Below are positions 52,074-59,432 of a stretch of 64,000 nt of DNA, piece after piece. A model generated the notes under the pieces. That model searched no databases and was not told the DNA's origin. It saw only the letters and a program-made list of their open reading frames with translations. Where the stretch lies: the NCBI RefSeq assembly GCF_001905095.1, contig NZ_LWLS01000116.1, forward strand, positions 197,185-261,184, in the 5' to 3' direction. Each line of letters starts with the position of its first letter. Position 1 is the stretch's first letter. Made by a program: the position numbers and the translations under genes. Origin of the DNA: Micromonospora sp. CB01531 (lineage in GTDB: Bacteria > Actinomycetota > Actinomycetes > Mycobacteriales > Micromonosporaceae).

Positions 52074-54614
52074 GTGGCAAGGGGAGAGCTCCGCATCTAC
52101 CTCGGGGCCGCCCCCGGCGTCGGCAAGACGTACGCGATGCTGGAGGAGGCCCAGCGGCGGGCCGAGCGGGGCACCGACGTGGTGATCGGCCTGGTCGAGA
52201 CCCACGGCCGGCCGCACACCGCAGCGATGATCGGGGACCTCGAGGTGGTGCCCCGACACACGGTGACCCACCGGGGCGTCGAGTTCACCGAGATGGACCT
52301 CGACGCGGTGCTGGCCCGCCGGCCCGAGGTCGCCGTGGTCGACGAGCTGGCGCACACCAACGTGCCCGGCTCCCGGCACGAGAAGCGCTGGCAGGACGTC
52401 CAGGAGCTGCTCGACGCCGGGATCAGCGTGCTGTCGACCGTCAACATCCAGCACCTCGAGTCGCTCAACGACGTGGTCGCGCAGATCACCGGTGTCACCC
52501 AGCGGGAGACGCTGCCGGACCAGGTGGTGCGGGCCGCCGAGCAGGTCGAGCTGGTCGACATGACCCCGGAGGCGCTGCGTCGCCGGATGGCCCACGGCAA
52601 CATCTACCGCCCCGACAAGATCGACGCTGCGCTGGGCAACTACTTCCGGGTCGGCAACCTGACCGCGCTGCGCGAACTGGCGCTGCTCTGGCTCGCCGAC
52701 AAGGTCGACGAGCAGCTCGACGCGTACCGCGCCCAGCAGGGCATCTCGGCCACCTGGGAGGCCCGGGAGCGGGTGGTGGTGGCGCTCACCGGCGGCCCGG
52801 AGGGGGACACGCTGATCCGCCGCGCGGCCCGGATCGCCGCCCGCAGCAAGGGCGCCGACCTGCTCGCCGTGCATGTGGCCCGCAGCGACGGCCTGGCCGG
52901 CGCGGACCCGGCCCAGCTGGCCCGGCAGCGGGTGCTGGTGGAGAGCCTGGGCGGGACGTACCACCAGGTGCTCGGCACCGACGTCCCGGCGGCGCTGCTG
53001 GACTTCGCTCGCGGGGTCAACGCCACCCAGCTCGTGCTCGGCGCCAGCCGGCGGGGACGCTTCGCCCAGCTGCTGTCCCGGGGGGTCGGCGTCACCACCA
53101 CCGCGCTGTCCGGGGCGATCGACGTGCACCTGGTCACGCACGCCGAGGTCGGGCGGGGGCGGCGCGGTGCCGCGGTGCCCGCCGCGCTGTCCCGGCGGCG
53201 CCGGCTGCTGGGGTTCGCGCTCGCCGTGCTCGGCATGCCCGCCCTGACCGGGCTGCTGTGGGTGCTGCCCGACCTCATGCTGACCAACGACATCCTGCTA
53301 TTCCTCGCCGGCGTGGTCGGCGTCGCGCTGGTGGGTGGACTGTGGCCGGCGCTGGTCGCCGCGCTGGGTGGTTCCCTGCTGCTGAACTGGTTCTTCACCC
53401 CGCCCTACTACACGCTGACGATCGCCGAGGCGGACAACCTCCTCGCGCTCGGCGTCTTCGTCGGCGTCGCGGTCGCGGTGAGCTGGGTGGTCGACGTGGC
53501 CGCCCGGCGTACCCGGGAGGCGGCGCGGGCCTCCGCCGACGCGCAGACCCTGGCCACCGTCGCCGGCGGGGTGCTGCGCGGCGAGCGGCCGCTGCGGGCG
53601 CTCCTGGACCGGCTGCGGGAAACCTTCGCGCTGCGCGCGGTGAGCGTGCTGGAACTGGTGGCCGAGGCCGAGGGACGCCCCGGCCGGGCCCAGGAGGAGG
53701 CGGCCTGGCGGGTGGTGGCCGCCGTCGGCGACCGGCCGCCGGGCAGCCCGGGCGCCGGGGAGACCGCCGTGCCGGTGGACGAGCGGCTCACCGTGGTCCT
53801 CGCCGGACGGCGGCTCGAGGCCGCCGACCGGCGGGTGGTCGAGGCGTTCGCCGCCCAGGCCGCCGTCGCGCTGCGCCAGGAACGCCTCGCCGAGGAGGCC
53901 GCCACCGCCCGGCCGCTCGCCGAAGCCGACCGGATGCGCACCGCGCTGCTCGCCGCGGTCAGCCACGACCTGCGTACGCCGCTGGCCTCGGCGAAGGCGG
54001 CGGTGAGCAGCCTGCGCAGTCACGACGTGGAGTTCGGCGCGGACGACCGGGAGGAGCTGGTGGCCACCGCCGACGAGTCCCTGGACCGGCTCGGCCGGTT
54101 GGTGGCGAACCTGCTCGACATGAGCCGGCTCCAGGCCGGCGTACTCGGCGTGACCGCCACCGCGGTCGGGCTGGAGGACGTCGTACCCCGGGCCCTGGAC
54201 GAACTCGGACCGGCGGCTGCCGACGTCACCACCGACATCCCCGCCGACCTGCCGGCGGCCACCGCCGACCCGGGCCTGCTGGAACGGGTGCTGGTCAACA
54301 TCGTGGCCAACGCCCTGCGGCACAGCCCGCCCGGGCAGCCGCCCACCATCACCGCCAGCGTCCACGCCGGGCAGGTGGAGCTGCGGGTCATCGACACCGG
54401 CCCGGGCATCCCCGAGGACCAGTGGGAGCACGTCTTCCTGCCGTTCCAGCGCCTCGGCGACCGGGACAACCAGACCGGGGTGGGCCTCGGGCTCGCACTG
54501 TCCCGCGGACTCGCCGAGGCGATGGGTGGCAGCATCACCCCCGAGACCACCCCGGGTGGGGGGCTGACCATGGTGCTGCGGCTGCCCGCCGCCGAGGAGA
54601 GGGGGGTCCGGTGA
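52074..54614 (+). CDS. kdpD: Potassium sensor histidine kinase KdpD
   Basis: 846 residues from GTG 52074 (GGGAGGATC upstream). N-terminal KdpD domain with Walker A G-A-A-P-G-V-G-K-T and D-E-L-A-H-T-N-V-P-G-S-R, then a USP-like domain (A-L-T-G-G-P-E-G-D-T), four membrane segments (~380-475), a GAF-like region, and the HisKA/HATPase module: phospho-His631 in A-A-V-S-H-D-L-R-T-P, N-box N-I-V-A-N-A-L-R-H, G1 D-T-G-P-G-I. It senses K+ limitation or turgor and phosphorylates KdpE. A start overlap (GTGA) couples it to kdpE. Confidence 0.96.
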   Translation: MARGELRIYLGAAPGVGKTYAMLEEAQRRAERGTDVVIGLVETHGRPHTAAMIGDLEVVPRHTVTHRGVEFTEMDLDAVLARRPEVAVVDELAHTNVPGSRHEKRWQDVQELLDAGISVLSTVNIQHLESLNDVVAQITGVTQRETLPDQVVRAAEQVELVDMTPEALRRRMAHGNIYRPDKIDAALGNYFRVGNLTALRELALLWLADKVDEQLDAYRAQQGISATWEARERVVVALTGGPEGDTLIRRAARIAARSKGADLLAVHVARSDGLAGADPAQLARQRVLVESLGGTYHQVLGTDVPAALLDFARGVNATQLVLGASRRGRFAQLLSRGVGVTTTALSGAIDVHLVTHAEVGRGRRGAAVPAALSRRRRLLGFALAVLGMPALTGLLWVLPDLMLTNDILLFLAGVVGVALVGGLWPALVAALGGSLLLNWFFTPPYYTLTIAEADNLLALGVFVGVAVAVSWVVDVAARRTREAARASADAQTLATVAGGVLRGERPLRALLDRLRETFALRAVSVLELVAEAEGRPGRAQEEAAWRVVAAVGDRPPGSPGAGETAVPVDERLTVVLAGRRLEAADRRVVEAFAAQAAVALRQERLAEEAATARPLAEADRMRTALLAAVSHDLRTPLASAKAAVSSLRSHDVEFGADDREELVATADESLDRLGRLVANLLDMSRLQAGVLGVTATAVGLEDVVPRALDELGPAAADVTTDIPADLPAATADPGLLERVLVNIVANALRHSPPGQPPTITASVHAGQVELRVIDTGPGIPEDQWEHVFLPFQRLGDRDNQTGVGLGLALSRGLAEAMGGSITPETTPGGGLTMVLRLPAAEERGVR

Positions 54615-55291
54615 CCCGCATCCTGGTCGTGGACGACGAACCGCAGATCCTGCGCGCCCTGCGGATCAACCTGCGCGCCCGCGGCTACGACGTCCAGGTC
54701 GCCGAGACCGGTGCCGCCGCGCTCAAGGCCGCCGCCAGCCACCCGCCGGACCTGGTGGTGCTCGATCTCGGGTTGCCCGATCTGGACGGCGTCGACGTGA
54801 TCCGCGGTCTGCGCGGCTGGACCGCCGTGCCGATCATCGTGCTCTCCGGCCGGGCCGGCAGCGAGGACAAGGTCTCCGCCCTCGACGCCGGCGCGGACGA
54901 CTACGTCACCAAGCCGTTCGGCGTGGACGAGTTGCTCGCCCGCATCCGGGCCGTCACCCGTCGGCTCGGCGGCGCCACCCCGGCCGCCCCCGCTCTCCGG
55001 ATCGGCCAGCACACCGTCGACCTGGCCGACCGGACGGTCACCCGGGACGATGGCGTCGAGGTCAAGCTCACCCCCACCCAGTGGGCCATGCTGGAGAAGC
55101 TGCTCCGCAACCCGGGCAAGCTGATCAGCCAGCGGCAGCTGCTGCACGACGTCTGGGGCCCGGAGTACCACCATGAGACCAACTACCTGCGGCAGTTCAT
55201 GGCACAGCTGCGCCGCAAGCTGGAGGACGACCCGGCTCGGCCCCGGCACCTGATCACAGAGCCGGGCATGGGCTACCGCTACCGCCCCTGA
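54611..55291 (+). CDS. kdpE: Two-component response regulator KdpE
   Basis: 226 residues; GTG start overlapping the kdpD stop. Receiver domain with Asp8-Asp9, phospho-acceptor Asp52 (V-V-L-D-L-G-L-P-D) and Lys in V-T-K-P-F, then an OmpR/PhoB winged helix (L-T-P-T-Q-W-A-M-L-E-K-L-L-R-N-P-G-K, then H-H-E-T-N-Y-L-R-Q-F-M-A-Q-L-R-R-K-L). It should activate the kdp promoter upstream of 47066, where a tandem GGTC repeat lies. Confidence 0.97.
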   Translation: MTRILVVDDEPQILRALRINLRARGYDVQVAETGAAALKAAASHPPDLVVLDLGLPDLDGVDVIRGLRGWTAVPIIVLSGRAGSEDKVSALDAGADDYVTKPFGVDELLARIRAVTRRLGGATPAAPALRIGQHTVDLADRTVTRDDGVEVKLTPTQWAMLEKLLRNPGKLISQRQLLHDVWGPEYHHETNYLRQFMAQLRRKLEDDPARPRHLITEPGMGYRYRP

Positions 55292-55322
55292 TCCGGCTCT
55301 CCTTGCGGTCCGTCGCCGCCGC

Positions 55323-56081
55323 TCACCGGAGGGCCGCGACGGCGGCGTCGCCGCCGTTGCGCCAGTGCACGCCGGCCTCGGTGAACCCCGCCGCCCGGAG
55401 GGCGTCGAGGTGCCAGGCGGCCGGCGGTGTCCACTCGGGACTGTGGCCGGTCGGGTAGATCTGCCGGCGCTTCTCGGCGAGCGGGGCGAGACCGGGGTCG
55501 GCACCGACCTGGTCCCACCAGGCCGACCAGGAGAGGGCCGCCCCGGCCGCGTGCCGCGCCTCGCGGTGGGCGTGGGCGCGTGCGGTCAGGCGGGTGCTGA
55601 GCGCGGGCAGGGCGTCGTCGGGCATGTGGTCGGCGTTGACGAACACGCCGCCGGGCCGGAGCAGCCCGTGGAGCTCGCCGTACAGGGTGGCCAGGCGCGG
55701 GGCGTCGAGCCAGTGCAGGGCGGTGGCCGTGAGGACCGCGTCGAACTCGCGGTGCGGCAGGGCCGCTACCCAGTCGGGGGTGTTGAGGTCGGCCGTGACG
55801 ACCGTGGCCCGCCCGGCCAGGGACGCCTCGGCGATGGCCAGCAGCACGGGGTCGAGGTCGACGAGGGTGACCTCGGCCCGGGGGAAGCGGGCCAGCGCCC
55901 GCAGGCTGATCGAGCCGGTGCCGCCGGCCAGGTCGAGCAGCCGTGGGCGGTCACCGTCCACCACGGCGTCGACCGCGTCGAGCATCGCGGTGATCCGGTG
56001 TTCCCGGTCCGGCAGGTACGCCTCCTGCTGCCGGTCCCAGCTTTCCTGCCAGGCGCGCGGGTCAAACTCGTAAGGACTCAT
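55323..56081 (-). CDS. SAM-dependent methyltransferase
   Basis: 252 residues from ATG 56081. Class I methyltransferase: L-L-D-L-A-G-G-T-G-S-I-S (motif I, residues ~48-59), V-T-L-V-D-L-D-P, A-D-L-N-T-P-D-W, and A-V-L-T-A-T-A-L-H-W-L. A C-terminal W-H-L-D-A-L-R-A-A-G-F-T-E is typical of the small-molecule group. Substrate unknown. It is convergent with kdpE, separated by 31 bases. A longer frame upstream of the ATG lacks any family match. Confidence 0.9.
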   Translation of the reverse strand: MSPYEFDPRAWQESWDRQQEAYLPDREHRITAMLDAVDAVVDGDRPRLLDLAGGTGSISLRALARFPRAEVTLVDLDPVLLAIAEASLAGRATVVTADLNTPDWVAALPHREFDAVLTATALHWLDAPRLATLYGELHGLLRPGGVFVNADHMPDDALPALSTRLTARAHAHREARHAAGAALSWSAWWDQVGADPGLAPLAEKRRQIYPTGHSPEWTPPAAWHLDALRAAGFTEAGVHWRNGGDAAVAALR

Positions 56082-56457
56082 AGTGCCGACGCTAGTTACC
56101 GGCGCGGCGGGTTGTCCAGAGCTGTGGCGGAGTTGTTGCAAATAGTTGGCAATTGCAGGGAGATTGCCACAAGCCACGAGCCAGTGTTGCGGGTCTCGCC
56201 GCCACCCGGTGTGTTCGCCTAGCCCAGGGACGGAGCGCCCTCCGATGCCTTTCGTCGGCCTGCGCGATCCGATCGCCGGAGCCGGTGTGGATCCGACATT
56301 GGTGGGGCCATCGGTGAGACTGGAATTGATGTCGAGCTCAGTCTGCGGCCTCTTCAGGCCACCGACGCGAGACGGAGGTGCCGCCCCGGCCGGACAACCT
56401 GGATCGGTCCCGGACGTGCCGGACGGCGGAGAAGGCGATCGTTGACCAAGGCGATGC
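56082..56457. other. Intergenic region next to tRNA-Arg, 376 bases
   Basis: No supportable gene. Near the methyltransferase start there are two nested inverted repeats: TGCAA..TTGCA around 56137-56155 and GGCAAT (56148-56153) / ATTGCC (56163-56168). They could be an operator. The rest is unassigned. Confidence 0.5.
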
Positions 56458-56533
56458 TGGTGCCCCCGGCAGGATTCGAACCTGCGACACACGGTTTAGG
56501 AAACCGTTGCTCTATCCCCTGAGCTACGAGGGC
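56458..56533 (-). tRNA. tRNA-Arg (anticodon CCU)
   Basis: On the minus strand the gene starts GCCCTCGTAGCTCAGGGGAT and folds into a cloverleaf: acceptor GCCCTCG/CGGGGGC, D-arm, anticodon arm ACGGT-TTCCTAA-ACCGT (anticodon CCT), T-arm GCAGGTTCGAATCCTGC. The CCA end is encoded. It decodes AGG. The 3' CCA end lies on the left (56458). Confidence 0.97.
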
Positions 56534-56711
56534 GCGAGCGCTCAGTCTAGCGACCTGCGCGTCGACCCGGGATGCCAGGGAGCCGCCCAGGTTGACCAGC
56601 CCGCTGCGCTGGTTGATGACCGAGCGCCGAGTCAGGTGGGTGCGGGCGGGGCAATGAGCCACCGTTGGCAGCGGCTTGTCGAGCGGCGCCGAATTCCCTT
56701 CGCATACTTCA

Positions 56712-57791
56712 ATGGACGTCGATTTGCCCGGTGTGTCGGTGGGTGGCGGTGTGGCAATGAAGAGCAGAATTGGGGGCCTTGGCACAAGGATGAGGCGTTC
56801 CGTTCGGAGGTGTCCGTTGTTGTGGTGTCGCGGCCGACTGGCTCGGTGGACGCTGCGCGGGGCACTCCTGGTCGGTGGTGCGCTCGGCGTGTGGGCTGTT
56901 CACGATGCGATCGCGGATGACGTGGCTCATGCTGTCGAGTCCGCCCAGGCTTGCCCGCATGGTCACCTGCTTGGTGCCGGCGGAGCGATTCTCGGCGGCT
57001 CCGTCGGCTCCTCGCCCGCTGGTTCGGCCATGCCTGGTCAGCCAGTCCGCGCCGGCGCTGATGTGACAGTTGCGAACCTGGGCCAGCCGCTGACAGCCGT
57101 GGTGACACCGGCACGAGTACCTGCGGGCAAACCCGACCGAGCGGAGGGTGCTACGGCAGTGCCGGGCATGGAGAGGGGCGTCGAGGCGGTCATCGGGGTG
57201 ACGCGTCCGGTCGTGGACCTGGCGTCGCCGGTGGTCGCGGGGGTCTCCGACACCCGGCTGCTGGAGCCGGTCCGGGATGCCGTCAGGCCGGTAGCCGAGC
57301 CGATCGTTGACGTTCTGCCTCCCGCCCTGGCCCCGGTGCTCGGGCTGACCCAGCCGATCATCGGTGCACCCGCCGTGCCTCCGCCTTCTTCCGGCGCTCC
57401 GGCCGAGGGGGCGCCGACACCGGCCCGGCACGCGTCGACCGCTGGCGCCCGCGCCACGATCGCCCGCCCTGTGCTGCCGGTCGTTGCGACTCACCCGGAA
57501 GTTCCGCCACCGGAGGTTCCGGCCAAGCCGACAAGTCGGGATGAGGTGCCAGCGGGCGATGGCGAGATGGTTCAGGTGTCCTGGCCGGGCGATCCGGAGG
57601 GAACCCCCGGAGTGACGCCTGCCGCCCCCGTCAGCACGGCCGGGACCGGCTCCGCCACCGCCGGGACGGGCATCCTCGCCGACGCGTCACCTCGTTGCTG
57701 GTCGTCGGACCTACAACTTGTCGGCTGCCGCCTCTACCGGTGCGGCAAGCTGGCGTACCGGTCGAGCCAACCGGACACCAGACCCGCCTGA
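56712..57791 (+). CDS. Hypothetical Ala/Pro-rich protein, probably membrane-associated
   Basis: 359 residues from ATG 56712; TTG 56676 and ATG 56757 (MKSRIGG) are alternatives, and no ribosome site decides between them. One hydrophobic helix near residues ~45-62 (T-L-R-G-A-L-L-V-G-G-A-L-G-V-W-A), preceded by a basic, Cys-containing stretch. The middle (~150-240) has repeated units of the type V-T-R-P-V-V-D-L-A-S-P-V, P-V-A-E-P-I-V-D-V-L-P-P-A-L, L-T-Q-P-I-I-G, spaced about 20-25 residues. The end has Cys pairs (C-W-S-S-D, G-C-R-L-Y-R-C). I do not recognise a family. Confidence 0.65.
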   Translation: MDVDLPGVSVGGGVAMKSRIGGLGTRMRRSVRRCPLLWCRGRLARWTLRGALLVGGALGVWAVHDAIADDVAHAVESAQACPHGHLLGAGGAILGGSVGSSPAGSAMPGQPVRAGADVTVANLGQPLTAVVTPARVPAGKPDRAEGATAVPGMERGVEAVIGVTRPVVDLASPVVAGVSDTRLLEPVRDAVRPVAEPIVDVLPPALAPVLGLTQPIIGAPAVPPPSSGAPAEGAPTPARHASTAGARATIARPVLPVVATHPEVPPPEVPAKPTSRDEVPAGDGEMVQVSWPGDPEGTPGVTPAAPVSTAGTGSATAGTGILADASPRCWSSDLQLVGCRLYRCGKLAYRSSQPDTRPA

Positions 57792-58008
57792 GAGCCCCGG
57801 CCGCCTGGGCGAGAGCCGGAACAGCCACGGCTGGTGTGAACGATGCGGCCTGCCCCGGCAGGTCCGGCGGCGGTGTCCCCATCGCGTGCAGGAGCGCCGC
57901 GATGACTCACGCCGCTGGCAGGAGCCGCCACCGCCGCTGCCGCCTGAGCCCGACACCCGCCCGCATGGCGACGCGGTGACCTGGCCGAATGCGCTGCTCC
58001 ACGCCTGA
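57718..58008 (+). CDS. Possible small zinc-ribbon-like ORF (low confidence)
   Basis: A 96-codon frame starting at a TTG that overlaps the end of the previous gene by 74 bases. Its second half has the coding-like segment N-S-H-G-W-C-E-R-C-G-L-P-R-Q-V-R-R-R-C-P, with a C-x2-C-x9-C arrangement and GC-rich third positions. No ATG or GTG is available near that motif, so it may be a decayed or non-coding remnant. Confidence 0.25.
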   Translation: MSAAASTGAASWRTGRANRTPDPPESPGRLGESRNSHGWCERCGLPRQVRRRCPHRVQERRDDSRRWQEPPPPLPPEPDTRPHGDAVTWPNALLHA

Positions 58009-58081
58009 TTCTGGCCGGCGCCGTCCCTCCCGCCCCGGCCGTCGTCCGCCGACCAGTCACACCCACCAACAGGAGAGGTCC

Positions 58082-59074
58082 GTGAGCAACACCCCGCCCG
58101 TTTGCCGTGCCCGATGGGGAGACATCCCCGAGATCGTCGATCTTGTCGCCGGCCCCTTCGCCGAGAGCGCCGTCGGCGCATGGCTCGTACCCGAAGGGCA
58201 CCGCCGGCGTGACGTGCTCGCCGCCGTCATCCGGGTCTGGGCCGAACACGCTCTGCTCTTCGGCGAGGCCTACCTCCTGAAGGATCATTCCGCCGCCGCT
58301 GTGTGGCTGCACCGGTACGGTCCCGTCCCACCGCCGAATGACTATGGGGAGCGGCTCGCGGTCGCCTGCGGCGACTACCTGGACCGCTTCCTTCACCTCG
58401 ACGACGTCCTGCGCGCCCACCGACCTGTCGATCCCCACAACCACCTGGCGTTCTTCAGCGTGGCACCCGTTCCCCACCGCAACCGGCGCGCCGCCACCCT
58501 GCTCGCCACCAGCAACGCCCGCATGGGCCAAGGCCTGCTCCCCACATACGCCGAGGCGACAACCACCGCCGAGCGAGACCTGTACGCCCGGCACGGCTAC
58601 GTTCCCCACGAGCCATTCAGCCTGCCCGACGGCACCATCGCCTATCCCATGTGGCGCTACCCGGGACAGCGGCGGCCCGGCCACCACTCATCCACCCGAA
58701 CCAGGCGCCCGGACCAGCCCGCCCGCACCCACCCGCTGAACGACCTTTCCATCCGGATCATCCTCGACACATCCGCGATAATCGCGTTCGCCAAGGGCTC
58801 GATCGCCGTGGGCGAAGCGATCGCGGCGGTTGCCGATGAGGGTGGCCTCTTCGGGCTACCTGTGATGTGCCTGGCTGAGGCATCGAGATCAGGGGCTGAC
58901 CCCATCCGGCTGGACCTCCTGGTAAACCATCCAGCTGCGGCGGTGCTCACCGTTGATCCGCTCAAATGGAGGGCATTCGCCGTCATCTGTCGCAGGACCG
59001 GCCAGCTCGACACAGCGAGCGCGCTGCTTGCCGCCGCCGACCACGACTGCGCCGTCCTGAGTGAACACCCCTGA
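58082..59074 (+). CDS. GNAT acetyltransferase fused to a PIN-like domain
   Basis: 330 residues from GTG 58082 (GGAGAGG upstream). Residues 1-195 follow the GNAT pattern: I-P-E-I-V-D-L, a central L-A-F-F-S-V-A-P-V-P-H-R-N-R-R-A-A (the acetyl-CoA-binding V-x-P-x-x-R-x-x-x segment, degenerate) and L-Y-A-R-H-G-Y near the end. After a ~25-residue basic, Thr/Arg/His-rich linker, residues 222-330 form a PIN-like module: I-I-L-D-T-S-A-I-I-A-F (Asp229), M-C-L-A-E-A (Glu266), G-Q-L-D-T-A-S-A-L (Asp310) and the terminal H-D-C-A-V-L. The PIN part alone would be a putative RNase toxin; such a fusion is unusual. Confidence 0.85.
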   Translation: MSNTPPVCRARWGDIPEIVDLVAGPFAESAVGAWLVPEGHRRRDVLAAVIRVWAEHALLFGEAYLLKDHSAAAVWLHRYGPVPPPNDYGERLAVACGDYLDRFLHLDDVLRAHRPVDPHNHLAFFSVAPVPHRNRRAATLLATSNARMGQGLLPTYAEATTTAERDLYARHGYVPHEPFSLPDGTIAYPMWRYPGQRRPGHHSSTRTRRPDQPARTHPLNDLSIRIILDTSAIIAFAKGSIAVGEAIAAVADEGGLFGLPVMCLAEASRSGADPIRLDLLVNHPAAAVLTVDPLKWRAFAVICRRTGQLDTASALLAAADHDCAVLSEHP

Positions 59075-59432
59075 TTCCGAGCGCAGCAAGCGGCCATGGC
59101 GACCGTCATGCGAGCGACAGACGAGGGAGTCTCGGCGGCTGGTGATTCGCCTCAGCGATTGCCTTCGTGCTGTCAGCTGATGGGCGGCGCTGCCAGATCG
59201 GTTGGGGCAGGCACGGTGTAGGGTGCCGGCGGCACGTTCGGTCGAGCCCGATCCCGGTGGCTCTTCGTGACGGGTCAAGGACTGAGCGTTTTCATCGGCA
59301 TTTGTATTACGCGGACACGCCGCTGGAAGATATTGACGTTTGTCACGACAGGCCGTCCGGTTTGCGCCTTGCCGACCGATGAATCGCTTCCCTAGCCTGA
59401 GCGCGCTCATGGGTTTAACGGGGGAGCGCGGC
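59075..59432. other. Intergenic region before the SARP gene, 358 bases
   Basis: Less GC-rich than its flanks. Contains TTGACG at 59334 as a possible -35 element of the SARP promoter without a convincing -10. No gene supported. Confidence 0.4.

Noticed and set aside
56458..59432. Integrated element (prophage or ICE) next to tRNA-Arg
   Set aside because: No integrase, excisionase, replication gene or duplicated tRNA 3' end found. The 3' end of the tRNA faces left, toward the methyltransferase, not toward the unknown genes.
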